Of a stretch of 21,937 nt of DNA, positions 14,278 to 21,571 are shown piece by piece. Within the stretch, counting starts at the first letter, position 1. The number at the start of each line of letters is the position of its first letter. The position numbers and the translations under genes were made by a program. Under the pieces are notes generated by a model, which saw only the letters and a program-made list of their open reading frames with translations, had not been told where the DNA came from and ran no database searches. Source of the DNA: Actinomycetes bacterium (GTDB taxonomy: Bacteria > Actinomycetota > Acidimicrobiia > Acidimicrobiales > RAAP-2); contig JAJYZN010000021.1 of the NCBI GenBank assembly GCA_021799915.1, forward strand, positions 1-21,937, written 5' to 3'.

Positions 14278-15876
14278 GTGTCCCGCCCTGTGGAGGCTAG
14301 CGGAGGTGGTGGCCGGCCACCATGGGTCGTAGGCATCGCGGGAGCCGGTCAGCTCGCCCGGATGCTGTGTGAAGCTGCGAGCGAGCTGGATATCGGCACG
14401 GTCGTGCTCGCGGAGCACGACGACGACGCCGCCTGCGACGTCGCCCGGCAGGTCATCATCGGCACGCCTCGGTCCCGAGCCGACCTCGCTGCGCTCGCCA
14501 GCGCGTGCGACGTGCTCACGTTCGACCACGAACTGGTTGACCTGGACGCTCTCGAGGAGCTCGTGCGCGAGGGAGTGGTCGTTCGCCCAGGGCCGGCTGC
14601 GCTCGAGCTGGCCGCGGACAAAGCCCGCATGCGTAGCCGTTTCACCGCCGCCGGGCTCGACGTGCCCGTGTACGCCGTGCTCGGCACGGATGGCTTTGGG
14701 GGCACGGGAGGTAGGGAGGGCGGAAGTGGCACCGGAGGCGCGAATGGGGGTGCCCGGGAGGATGCCCGAGGGGGTGCCCGGGAGGATGCCCGAGGGGGTG
14801 CCCGGGAGGATCCCTCGGAGGGTGCCCTCCAAGGCGTTGTCCGATTTGGCGCTGCCCACGGCTGGCCGCTCGTCTTGAAAGCTGCTCGGGGCGGCTACGA
14901 CGGCCGCGGCGTGTGGGTCGTCGAGAACGAGAGCCAGGCCGCTCGAGTGTGCACCGAAGCATCGGAGGCCGGTCTGTCGCTCCTCGTCGAAGAGATGGTC
15001 CCGATCGCGGCCGAGATGGCCGTCGTCCTGGCCCGACGGCCCGGTGGAGAGATGGCCGTGTGGCCCATGGTCGAGACCGTGCAACAGGACGGCATGTGCC
15101 GAGAGGTGCACTACCCCGGGCACCTCGGCACGGACGTCGCTCTCGAAGCGGAGCGGGTTGCCCGCCGGATTGCCGACGTCACCGGCGTCGTCGGCGTGCT
15201 TGCCGTCGAGCTGTTCTGGACCGGTCACGCGCTCATCGTGAACGAGATTGCCGTGCGACCGCACAACACCGGGCATTGGACGATCGAGGGGGCCGTGACG
15301 TCGCAGTTTGAAAACCATCTCCGGGCCATCCTCGACCTTCCCCTCGGCTCGACCCGACCGACCGCCCCGGTCGTCGCCAGCGTCAACATCGTCGGATCGA
15401 CCGTCGATCCTGCCCGGGACCCTGGTTCGCTGCTCCCCGCGGCTCTTGGGGTGGAAGGTGCCCACGTCCACCTGTACGGCAAGCGAGCCCGCCCCGGGAG
15501 GAAGCTGGGGCACGTGACGGTGTGCGGCACCTACGGGAGCGGCGCATCAGCCACATCAGGCACATCAGCCGGATCAGTCGCATCAGTCGCATCAGTCGCA
15601 TCAGCCGCATCAGCCGCATCGGGCATATCAGCCGCATCGGGCACATCAGCCGGATCAGCCGCATCAGCCGGATCAGCCGCCGAAGCTGGGGCCCGTGGCA
15701 CAGACGTGCGCTCCCGCGCATGGGCGGCGGCCGAAGCGCTCGGCACCCCGGGCCTGTCCGCCACCCCGTCAGGGGTACGTAGGGGCCTCGAACCACTCGG
15801 CGACACCACCGACCCGGACGATGTCGCGGCCGAACCCAGCCGGCGGGTCACCGCCGACCATGGAGCCCTGACGTGA
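14278..15876 (+). CDS. purK: N5-carboxyaminoimidazole ribonucleotide synthase (PurK) with two repeat insertions
   Basis: 532 aa, against about 360-400 for the family. It converts AIR, ATP and bicarbonate to N5-CAIR in purine synthesis. The ATP-grasp core is intact: [13 protein letters not shown] (about 18-30), [17 protein letters not shown] (about 197-213), [14 protein letters not shown] and [18 protein letters not shown] (about 322-339), [18 protein letters not shown]. Two low-complexity additions explain the length. One is a Gly/Ala/Arg/Glu/Asp loop (about 139-187) between AVLGT and the [12 protein letters not shown] helix. The other is a Ser/Ala/Gly tract (about 422-470) between GHVTVCG and the final helix ([12 protein letters not shown]), followed by a ~45-residue tail. 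Both insertions avoid the catalytic blocks. The stop overlaps purE (GTGA). Confidence 0.92.
   Translation: MSRPVEASGGGGRPPWVVGIAGAGQLARMLCEAASELDIGTVVLAEHDDDAACDVARQVIIGTPRSRADLAALASACDVLTFDHELVDLDALEELVREGVVVRPGPAALELAADKARMRSRFTAAGLDVPVYAVLGTDGFGGTGGREGGSGTGGANGGAREDARGGAREDARGGAREDPSEGALQGVVRFGAAHGWPLVLKAARGGYDGRGVWVVENESQAARVCTEASEAGLSLLVEEMVPIAAEMAVVLARRPGGEMAVWPMVETVQQDGMCREVHYPGHLGTDVALEAERVARRIADVTGVVGVLAVELFWTGHALIVNEIAVRPHNTGHWTIEGAVTSQFENHLRAILDLPLGSTRPTAPVVASVNIVGSTVDPARDPGSLLPAALGVEGAHVHLYGKRARPGRKLGHVTVCGTYGSGASATSGTSAGSVASVASVASAASAASGISAASGTSAGSAASAGSAAEAGARGTDVRSRAWAAAEALGTPGLSATPSGVRRGLEPLGDTTDPDDVAAEPSRRVTADHGALT
14751..14815. repeat. 24-bp tandem repeat in purK (first insertion)
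   Basis: The octamer TGCCCGGG recurs at 14751, 14775 and 14799, giving two full 24-bp units and a partial third. Each unit has an internal 12-bp half-repeat (GCCCGGGAGGAT / GCCCGAGGGGGT). It encodes GAREDARG copies. A Gly/Gly/Thr-rich stretch (14695-14750) precedes it. Confidence 0.93.
15544..15678. repeat. 9-bp tandem array, about fifteen units, in purK (second insertion)
   Basis: Fifteen 9-bp units of the form GCATCAGCC, with variants such as ACATCAGGC, GGATCAGTC and GCATCGGGC, run from 15544 to 15678 without a phase break. They encode an Ala-Ser-x / Gly-Ser-x tripeptide repeat. The core ATCAG is kept in nearly all units, and variants are clustered. Confidence 0.95.
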
Positions 15877-16376
15877 CCCCCGCCACCCCCAGCCACCCGC
15901 GCCAAAAGCCGTCCCCCCTAGTCGCCGTGGTCATGGGCAGCTCTTCGGACCTGCCGGTCATGCAGGGCGCCGTCGACGTCCTGGAGCAGTTCTCGGTCCC
16001 TCACGAAGTGCGCATCGTGTCGGCCCACCGGACCCCCGACGACATGCTGGCCTACGGCCACGCAGCCGCCGGCCGTGGCCTACGCGTGATCATCGCCGGG
16101 GCGGGCGGGGCAGCCCACCTGCCGGGGATGCTGGCATCGGCCACGACCCTGCCGGTCGTCGGAGTGCCCGTCGCACTGGCCAACTTGGGCGGTCTGGACT
16201 CGCTTCTCTCCATCGTGCAGATGCCGAGAGGGGTGCCGGTGGCGACGGTCGCGGTGAACGGCGCGGCCAACGCCGCCCTCCTGGCCACCCGCATCCTGGG
16301 CGTGTCAGACCCCGCACTGGCCACAGCGATGGCCGCCTACCAGGCCGAGCTGGCCGAGCAGTCCCGCCGGCAATGA
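15873..16376 (+). CDS. purE: N5-CAIR mutase, PurE class I
   Basis: 167 aa, normal length. It moves the carboxyl group of N5-CAIR to C4 giving CAIR, the step after PurK. Motifs are [11 protein letters not shown] (about 21-31), [27 protein letters not shown] and LPVVGVPV, with [21 protein letters not shown] downstream, the complete class I active-site set. The start GTG overlaps the purK stop as GTGA, so the two are translated together. The N-terminal ~14 residues (Pro/Ser-rich) are an extension before the first strand. Confidence 0.96.
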   Translation: MTPATPSHPRQKPSPLVAVVMGSSSDLPVMQGAVDVLEQFSVPHEVRIVSAHRTPDDMLAYGHAAAGRGLRVIIAGAGGAAHLPGMLASATTLPVVGVPVALANLGGLDSLLSIVQMPRGVPVATVAVNGAANAALLATRILGVSDPALATAMAAYQAELAEQSRRQ

Positions 16377-16384
16377 GGTGTGAC

Positions 16385-16423
16385 GAGGTGAGGTGAGGTG
16401 AGGTGAGGTGAGGTGAGGTGAGG
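16385..16423. repeat. 5-bp tandem array (GAGGT) after purE
   Basis: Seven uninterrupted GAGGT units (16385-16419) plus GAGG, with one more isolated copy at 16375 overlapping the purE stop. It fills the upstream half of the 100-bp gap before the YdjC-like gene and ends about 40 bp before that gene's -10. The repeat is purine/GT-rich on the + strand and resembles multiple Shine-Dalgarno cores, but it is too far from the next start to act as one. Confidence 0.95.
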
Positions 16424-16464
16424 GGCGGGCCGGGCACCTACCGGCGAGCGGGCTGACGGGGCGC

Positions 16465-16470
16465 TACCGT
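16465..16470 (+). promoter_or_regulatory. Predicted -10 of a leaderless promoter for the YdjC-like gene
   Basis: TACCGT lies 6 nt before the ATG at 16477. The CGGAGC between them contains a weak GGAG only 2-3 nt from the ATG, too close for a normal ribosome site. Confidence 0.4.
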
Positions 16471-16476
16471 CGGAGC

Positions 16477-17313
16477 ATGCCATCGCTGGTCGAACGCCTG
16501 GGCCACCCCCGAGACGCCAAGCTGCTCATCGTCAACGCCGACGATCTGGGCTTCTGCCATTCCGCCAACGTCGCCGTCTACGAGTGCCTGCGCACCGGGC
16601 TGGTCACGAGCGCCACGCTGATGGTCCCCTGCCCCTGGTCTCGCGAAGCCGCGTCGCGGTACCGGGGTGAGGACGTGGGGGTGCACCTCACCCTGAACGC
16701 CGAGTGGGACCTGTACCGCTGGGGTCCGGTCACCCATGCCCCGTCGCTCGTCGGAGGCGACGGCGGGTTCCCCCGGACGGTCGAGGACGTGTGGGAGCAC
16801 GCTGATCTCGATGAGGTCCGGCGCGAGTGCCGCGCCCAGATCGAGCGGGCCATCCTGTGGGGCTTCGACGTGAGCCACATCGACTCGCACATGGGGACGC
16901 TCCAGATCCGTCCCGAGTTCTTCGACGTCTACGTGGACCTGGCCGTCGAGTTCAGCCTGCCGCTTCGAATGGTCGGGCCCGGGCTCGACGACCTCCTCGG
17001 CTTCCCCGCCCGTCAGGTGGCCCAAGACGCCGGTGCGGTCTTTGTCGACGAGCTTGCGATCGTGCCCGGGGTCGGCAGCCGCCAGGTGATCGAGGACCAC
17101 TTGGCGGCACTCCGTCCCGGGGTGACCGAGATCTTCCTCCACCCGGCCGTCGACAGCCCCGAGCTGCGCGCCATCGCCCCGGATTGGGAGGCCCGGGTCG
17201 ACGACCACGCGATGGTGTGCCGAGACGGGTTCTTGGAGCGAGCCGTCCGGGATGCCGGCGCCACGCTCGTCGGCTACCGGGCACTGCGGGGCTTGGCCCG
17301 GGACAGCAGTTGA
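16477..17313 (+). CDS. YdjC/ChbG-family carbohydrate deacetylase
   Basis: 278 aa. The family signature is clear: LLIVNADDLGFCHSANVAV (D22/D23 of the metal site), DVGVHLTLNAEWD (H70) and VSHIDSHMGTLQI (H134, H138). Members remove an N-acetyl group from chito-oligosaccharides or other acetylated sugars using a divalent metal. There is no signal peptide, so it acts in the cytoplasm. The C-terminal part (VTEIFLHPAVDSPELRAI and ALVGYRAL-like end) is also family-typical. The gene is monocistronic at its 5' end and its stop overlaps the TTG of the next gene, so the deacetylase and the membrane protein may work together. The natural substrate cannot be read from sequence. Confidence 0.9.
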   Translation: MPSLVERLGHPRDAKLLIVNADDLGFCHSANVAVYECLRTGLVTSATLMVPCPWSREAASRYRGEDVGVHLTLNAEWDLYRWGPVTHAPSLVGGDGGFPRTVEDVWEHADLDEVRRECRAQIERAILWGFDVSHIDSHMGTLQIRPEFFDVYVDLAVEFSLPLRMVGPGLDDLLGFPARQVAQDAGAVFVDELAIVPGVGSRQVIEDHLAALRPGVTEIFLHPAVDSPELRAIAPDWEARVDDHAMVCRDGFLERAVRDAGATLVGYRALRGLARDSS

Positions 17314-18071
17314 GCACAGCAGGTCCACGTCTGCGGTTCAGCGGGGCCGTCTTTCTCCCCGCCGACCCGGGCACTCGCCCTGTCCAAGGGCTCGAGCTCG
17401 TGTTCGACCAGCATGCCGTGCTCGTCAGGTCCGTCGGGTCCGTCACGTCCGGCTCATCCGAGCCGTTTGCGACTGCGGGCACTCCCGGCACTCCCGGCAC
17501 TGCGGGCACTCCCGGCACTCCCGGCACTGCGGGCACTCCCGGCACGTCCGACCCGAAGACCGTGCCCTGGTGCGACGTCACCGGCTGGAGAGTCGACCCC
17601 TACACGCTCGCGGGCCGAGAGGGTGCGGCCGTGACGTTGCAAACCGCCGGGCGCGTGCTCCACTTCGCCATCCCCGGTGGCGATCCCGGCACGATCGAGC
17701 GTGCGTTGCGCGAGCTCGCCGAGCGCCGTCACGCCTCACCGGAGCACGCTGATCAGGGTGAAGCCGAGCCGGCTCCCATCACATCGGCTCCAGCGGACTC
17801 GCCGGACGCGCCACAGGCCGATGCGACGGCCGTTCGAGCCGCAGGCACACCGGATGCAGCGGACGCGCCACAGGCCGGTGCGACAGGGGTGCCGACGACG
17901 CGTGCACCCGGCGGCTCTTTCGCTCGGTGGCAGCCGATCCTCGTGGTGCTCCTCGTGCTGTTCCTTGCGACCGCCGTCTCGCTCGTCCTGGCGCAGAGCG
18001 CCGGTGCCATCCACCTGTCCTGGCTCGGGGGTTTCGGCTCGTCGAGCACGGTGCCAACTCCGGGCGGCTGA
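17310..18071 (+). CDS. Unrecognised single-pass membrane protein with collagen-like and Ala/Pro-rich segments
   Basis: 253 aa from a TTG overlapping the YdjC-like stop (TTGA). Four parts are visible. A beta-rich start (about 1-50; RLRFSGAVFLPAD, GLELVFDQHAVLVRSVG) continues after the repeat with VPWCDVTGWRVDPYTLAG, AAVTLQTAGRVLHFAIPGG and a helix IERALRELAERR, which together resemble a small PH-like domain split by an insertion. The insertion (about 55-79) is a run of Gly-Thr-Pro/Gly-Thr-Ala triplets. Next comes a disordered Ala/Pro/Asp region (about 145-200) with a 19-residue duplication. Last is one membrane helix (about 209-232; ILVVLLVLFLATAVSLVLA) and a short tail, giving a tail-anchored layout with the PH-like part in the cytoplasm. 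I do not recognise the family; the start codon is inferred from coupling. Confidence 0.68.
   Translation: MSTAGPRLRFSGAVFLPADPGTRPVQGLELVFDQHAVLVRSVGSVTSGSSEPFATAGTPGTPGTAGTPGTPGTAGTPGTSDPKTVPWCDVTGWRVDPYTLAGREGAAVTLQTAGRVLHFAIPGGDPGTIERALRELAERRHASPEHADQGEAEPAPITSAPADSPDAPQADATAVRAAGTPDAADAPQAGATGVPTTRAPGGSFARWQPILVVLLVLFLATAVSLVLAQSAGAIHLSWLGGFGSSSTVPTPGG
17472..17543. repeat. 9-bp / 27-bp tandem array encoding Gly-Thr-x triplets
   Basis: Eight 9-bp units, ACTCCCGGC or ACTGCGGGC, follow each other from 17472. The order is G-variant, C, C, G-variant, C, C, G-variant, C, so there is a 27-bp higher-order unit. The peptide has Gly at every third position (GTPGTPGTA), the collagen-like pattern. 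Confidence 0.95.
17804..17884. repeat. 57-bp period direct repeat in the membrane-protein gene
   Basis: A 24-bp stretch at 17804-17827 recurs at 17861-17884 with one mismatch. The 57-bp spacing equals 19 codons. Both copies read DAPQA(D/G)AT in the Ala/Pro-rich linker before the membrane helix. Confidence 0.85.
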
Positions 18072-18087
18072 TCCGCGGGCGGGAGCT

Positions 18088-18107
18088 GGAGCTCGAGTGA
18101 GAGCTCC
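18088..18107. terminator. Inverted repeat between convergent genes
   Basis: GGAGCTC and GAGCTCC pair perfectly as a 7-bp stem around a 6-nt loop (GAGTGA), in the 48-bp gap between the convergent membrane-protein and mca genes. It lacks a T-run, common in high-GC actinobacteria, and could serve both strands. Confidence 0.45.
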
Positions 18108-18119
18108 GAGCTGGAGCAG

Positions 18120-18977
18120 TCAATCGATCCCGGAGAACAGGTCGTCCTCGGTCACGTCGGTCCCCCCCACCCGGCTCCGGGCGAGCAGGAAGTCGTCGAA
18201 CGGGTGCAGACCGCGCTGCACCTCGGGGGGGAGCCCGAACCAGAACGGCGACGTGGGATCGACCTGGGTCGCGTGGGCCTTGAGCGCCTCTGCGCGCACG
18301 TCCTCGAAGCCCGTGAGGTCGATCGAGGTCGAGATGGGGTCGTCCCGGCGAAGGCGAGCCAGCCACTTCTCGTCGAAGGGCGAGGGGAGCCCCAGCTCGA
18401 GGAACTTCTCGTGCATGGCCCGCATCCGCTGGCGCGGCCACATCGTGTAGTACAGCTTGAGCGGGGCAAACGGCGGTCCAGCCTGAGGGAACCTGTCGGC
18501 ATCTCCCGCGGCCTCCCAGGCCGCCATCGAGATCTCGTGCACCCGGAGGTGATCGGGGTGCGGGTACTCGGACTGCTCTTCGGCATAGGTGATCACGACC
18601 TGCGGTCTGACGCGGCGGATCACCGCCACCAGGCGCTCGACCGCCTCGTCGGTCTCGGCCCGGGCAAAGCTCGCAGGGTTGTCGTTGGCCTCCGACCCAG
18701 GCATGCCCGAGTCGCGGTAGCCGAGCATCACGACCTCGTCGTACCCGATGATCGCCGCCGAGCGCTGCAGCTCCTCTCGGCGGACCTCGGGGAGCCGGCG
18801 CCGGACGTCGGGGGTGTCCATGGCCGGGTTGAGGATGTCGCCTTCCTCGCCGCCGGTACAGCACACGAGGACCGTGCGAACGCCCTCGGCGTGGCAGCGG
18901 GCGACCGTCCCCGCTCCCTTGGACGCCTCGTCGTCGGGATGGGCATGGACGGTGAGCAGGCAGCGGGGCTCGGGCAT
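18120..18977 (-). CDS. mca: Mycothiol S-conjugate amidase
   Basis: 285 aa, the usual length for Mca. It has the LmbE/PIG-L zinc-hydrolase fold: HAHPDDEASKGAGT (H13, D16 as metal ligands), CTGGEEGDILNPAMD (about 40-54), LGYRDSGMPGS and EQSEYPHPDHLRVHEIS with H140/H143. Mca cleaves mycothiol S-conjugates to GlcN-Ins and a mercapturic acid, in detoxification. MshB, the related GlcNAc-Ins deacetylase, is the main alternative. The EILNPAMD-like loop, the YPHPDHLRVHE stretch, the following AAWEAAGDADRFP.AG and the C-terminal ~100 residues are Mca-like. Mycothiol is essentially restricted to Actinobacteria, which supports the taxonomic call. The gene is monocistronic and diverges from pspA (113-bp gap). 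Confidence 0.88.
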   Translation of the reverse strand: MPEPRCLLTVHAHPDDEASKGAGTVARCHAEGVRTVLVCCTGGEEGDILNPAMDTPDVRRRLPEVRREELQRSAAIIGYDEVVMLGYRDSGMPGSEANDNPASFARAETDEAVERLVAVIRRVRPQVVITYAEEQSEYPHPDHLRVHEISMAAWEAAGDADRFPQAGPPFAPLKLYYTMWPRQRMRAMHEKFLELGLPSPFDEKWLARLRRDDPISTSIDLTGFEDVRAEALKAHATQVDPTSPFWFGLPPEVQRGLHPFDDFLLARSRVGGTDVTEDDLFSGID

Positions 18978-18984
18978 CGCAGCG

Positions 18985-18990
18985 AGGCTA
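18985..18990 (-). promoter_or_regulatory. Predicted -10 of a leaderless promoter for mca
   Basis: On the minus strand TAGCCT is followed by 7 nt and the ATG at 18977. There is no Shine-Dalgarno sequence in the gap. Confidence 0.45.
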
Positions 18991-19075
18991 GCGGGGCGGA
19001 GAAGAGGGCATGGCCAGGGGCGTGCCCCCTCGCGCTGTTGTGGGCCTTATGCTCTCCCCAGGGGATAACCGCCTC

Positions 19076-19083
19076 AAGGAGGG
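19076..19083 (+). promoter_or_regulatory. Strong ribosome binding site of pspA
   Basis: AAGGAGGG ends 7 nt before the GTG at 19091, the clearest Shine-Dalgarno sequence of the window. It shows this gene has a leader, unlike the leaderless-type genes around it. A TATGCT at 19048-19053 is a possible -10, without a clear -35. Confidence 0.7.
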
Positions 19084-19090
19084 CTGAAGC

Positions 19091-19900
19091 GTGCCGGGGT
19101 TGTGGCAGCGGACCAAGAACATTTTCCAGGCGAAAGCGAACAAGGTCCTCGACAGGGCCGAGGACCCGCGTGAGACCCTCGACCTGTCCTACGAGAAGCA
19201 GATCGAGAGCCTCCAGAAAGTGCGGCGCAGCGTCGCCGACGTCGCGACCGCCCGCAAGCGCATCGAGCTTCAGGCGGCCCAGCTCCAGAAGCAGGCAGAC
19301 AAGCTCCAGGGCCAGGCCAAGGCGGCCCTCGCCCAGGGCAACGAGGACCTGGCGCGCGAGGCACTGTCACGTCGGGCCGCGTTGGGCGAGCAGCTCGCCG
19401 ACCTCAAGACCCAGCACGACCAGGTCTCCGAGCAAGAGGAAAAACTGGTGGAGACCTCCCAGCGCCTGCAGGCTCAAGTCGAGCAGTTCCGGACCCGCAA
19501 GGAGACGCTGAAAGCCAGCTACACCGCGGCCGAAGCCCAGACCAAGGTAGGCGAGGCGGTGTCGGGCATCTCGACGTCCATGGGCGACGCCGGCGCCACG
19601 ATGCAGCGGGCCCAGGACAAGATCGCCGCCATGCAGGCGCGGGCCGGGGCGATCGACGAGCTGCTCGCCTCGGGTGCCCTCAACGACCTCAACACCCCCG
19701 TCGACGACATCCAGGCCCAGCTCGACAAAGTGGCCTCGACGTCGCAGGTCGATAACGAGCTCGCGGCGATGAAAGCCGAGCTGGGCGCGGCCGGACCGGC
19801 GGGCGAGCTCGGCTCGTCGGGCGCAGAGACCGACGGGGAGGTCAAGGACGCCGAGGTGGTGCCCGGACCCGAGGGAGACAGCGGAGGGAGCGCGAGCTGA
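19091..19900 (+). CDS. pspA: PspA/IM30-family membrane-stress protein
   Basis: 269 aa. Nearly the whole protein is charged heptad-rich helix, as in PspA/Vipp1. The N-terminal amphipathic helix (LWQRTKNIFQAKANKVLDRAED) is followed by the conserved ETLDLSYEKQIESLQKVRRSVADV (about 29-52, not continuous identity) and long coiled coils to about residue 190. A ~40-residue Gly/Glu/Asp/Ser-rich tail ends it. The protein polymerises on damaged membranes and protects them. Start GTG is fixed by AAGGAGGG. Its stop overlaps the htpX ATG as TGATG. The cluster pspA-htpX-pspAB is a known actinobacterial arrangement; no PspAA, PspC or ClgR gene is seen in the window. Confidence 0.92.
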   Translation: MPGLWQRTKNIFQAKANKVLDRAEDPRETLDLSYEKQIESLQKVRRSVADVATARKRIELQAAQLQKQADKLQGQAKAALAQGNEDLAREALSRRAALGEQLADLKTQHDQVSEQEEKLVETSQRLQAQVEQFRTRKETLKASYTAAEAQTKVGEAVSGISTSMGDAGATMQRAQDKIAAMQARAGAIDELLASGALNDLNTPVDDIQAQLDKVASTSQVDNELAAMKAELGAAGPAGELGSSGAETDGEVKDAEVVPGPEGDSGGSAS

Positions 19901-20841
19901 TGCCCATTGCCCGGAACATGCCAACCGATCGAGGCCTCACGGCCCGGATGTTCGTGACCGGCCTGCTCCTCGTCGTCCTCTACGGCGCGTTTGCCGCGGT
20001 GCTCTGGGCGGTGCTCCACAGCTTCGTCCTGATCTTCGTGATCGTCGCCGGCCTGCTGTTCGCCCAATACTGGTTCTCGGACCGGATCGCATTGTGGGGA
20101 ATGCACGGTCACATGGTCACCTCCGAGCAGGCGCCGGCGCTCCACGGCTCGATCGACCGGCTGTGCGCGCTGGCCGACATGCCCAAGCCCCGCGTGGCCA
20201 TCGCCGACACCGACGTGCCGAATGCCTTCGCCACCGGTCGCAGCCCGAAAGCGGCGGTGGTCTGTGTCACCACCGGGCTGCTGCGGCGGCTGGACGAGCC
20301 CGAGGTCGAGGCGGTCCTGGCCCACGAGCTCTCCCACGTCGCCCACCGCGACGTGGCAGTGATGACCATCGCCAGCTCGCTCGGGGTGATCGCCGGGCTG
20401 GCCACCCGGATGATGTTCTTCGCCGGGCTGTTCGGCGGGGGGCGTGGCGGTTCGCGCAACGGATCGCAGCTTGCGGCCATCGAGGCCATCATCATGCTCG
20501 TCTCGATCATCGTGTACGCCATCAGCTTCCTGCTCACCCGCGCGCTGTCGCGCTATCGCGAGCTGGCTGCCGACCGCTCCGGCGCGATCCTCATCGGGCG
20601 TCCGTCCTTGCTGGCCTCGGCCCTCGTGAAGATCACCGGCGAGATGGGACGGATCCCCGCACGCGATCTGCGCCACGCGGAGCCGTTCAACGCGTTCTTC
20701 TTCACCCCCGCCATCGCCCAGCGACGTGGCGGTCAGGGACAGGGCACCTCGCTCAGCGCTCTCTTCTCGACCCACCCCAAGCTCGAAGTCCGGCTCGCCC
20801 AGCTCTCGAAGCTCGAAGCTGAGCTCGGACAGGCACACTGA
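19900..20841 (+). CDS. htpX: HtpX-like M48 zinc metalloprotease
   Basis: 313 aa. Two N-terminal membrane segments (about 17-37, 39-57) precede the protease domain. The zinc motif is AHELSHVAHRD (H142, E143, H146), with the third ligand E221 in YRELAADRSGA after two further hydrophobic segments (about 153-178, 192-214). DTDVPNAFATGRSPK and a C-terminal STHPKLEVRLAQL are also typical of HtpX. It degrades misfolded membrane proteins, with the active site on the cytoplasmic side. GGAGGGAG lies 9 nt upstream of ATG. It is translationally coupled to pspA, pairing membrane repair with membrane-protein quality control. Confidence 0.95.
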   Translation: MPIARNMPTDRGLTARMFVTGLLLVVLYGAFAAVLWAVLHSFVLIFVIVAGLLFAQYWFSDRIALWGMHGHMVTSEQAPALHGSIDRLCALADMPKPRVAIADTDVPNAFATGRSPKAAVVCVTTGLLRRLDEPEVEAVLAHELSHVAHRDVAVMTIASSLGVIAGLATRMMFFAGLFGGGRGGSRNGSQLAAIEAIIMLVSIIVYAISFLLTRALSRYRELAADRSGAILIGRPSLLASALVKITGEMGRIPARDLRHAEPFNAFFFTPAIAQRRGGQGQGTSLSALFSTHPKLEVRLAQLSKLEAELGQAH

Positions 20842-20896
20842 GAGTGGCCGGCGTCACCACCGGCCGGTGGAGCTGCCGCGGGGAGCCTCGCTGAGG

Positions 20897-21559
20897 ATGG
20901 GACTGCTCGACACCCTGCTCGGGCGGACCAAACCGGTGCGGGCCAACCTCGACGCGCTCTTCGCCCTCCCGTCGGCGGCAGTCACCTTGGAGACCTCCGA
21001 GGGCCTGGTCCTCTCGGGTCGGGCCGGGGTGTGCTGGAAGCCGCCTGCCGGACGGCCTGCCGAAGACGTCCAGCGAGAGATCCGAGCGCTCCTCGACATC
21101 CCCGACGACGGCCCTCCTCCCGGCGGCGCGGGCGCTGCGCCGGACGCTGCGGCGAGCACTGCGCCCGGCGGGTCCTCTCCCGATGACGGGGCGGGATCGC
21201 TCACTGAAGCAGAGGACTCATTCGGCTACCGCTGGCTCCTGCTCGAGGACCCCGACGTGGAGAACCTGGTCACCCGCGTCCACGTGGTCAACAGCACCCT
21301 CACCGACGAGGGGTGGGGGCCGCAGCTCTTGTGCTCGGTGTTCGGCCTGGAGCCGGGTCCCACAGCCGAGTCGGGCACCCGTGCGCTCTTCCTCGTCTAC
21401 CTGTACAAGCGAGGGACGTTCTACCCGTTCGCCCCGACCGGCAAAGAGCGCCGTGACACCGAGCTCGAGCTCCGGATCAAAGCCGTGCTGGGCAGCGACC
21501 TGCCGACCGAGCCCGACCTGTCCCGCTGGTTCCCCCTGTGGGACCTTCCCGTCCGCTGA
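20897..21559 (+). CDS. pspAB: PspA-associated protein PspAB
   Basis: 220 aa. It begins MGLLDTLLGRTKPVRANLDA and LFALPSAAVTLE, the hallmark start of PspAB. The other conserved blocks are GVCWKPPAGRPAEDVQREI, FGYRWLLLEDPDVENLVTRVH, GPQLLCSVF, LVYLYKRGTFYPFAP and a RWFPLWDLP end. Its biochemical role is unknown; it co-occurs with PspA and HtpX in actinobacteria. A Gly/Ala/Pro/Ser-rich insertion (about 75-105) between DIPDDG and the FGYRW block is longer than I expect for the family. ATG 20897 is chosen because similarity starts there; a frame open upstream overlaps htpX only as antisense-phase sequence. 55 bp separate it from htpX. Confidence 0.88.
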   Translation: MGLLDTLLGRTKPVRANLDALFALPSAAVTLETSEGLVLSGRAGVCWKPPAGRPAEDVQREIRALLDIPDDGPPPGGAGAAPDAAASTAPGGSSPDDGAGSLTEAEDSFGYRWLLLEDPDVENLVTRVHVVNSTLTDEGWGPQLLCSVFGLEPGPTAESGTRALFLVYLYKRGTFYPFAPTGKERRDTELELRIKAVLGSDLPTEPDLSRWFPLWDLPVR

Positions 21560-21571
21560 GCCCGACCACCA

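Noticed and set aside
15873..16376. Class II PurE
   Set aside because: PurK is present and overlaps it, and the active-site motifs are those of class I.
18120..18977. MshB instead of Mca
   Set aside because: The fold and metal motifs are shared, but the LNPAMD loop, the YPHPDHLRVHE stretch and the C-terminal region resemble Mca more.
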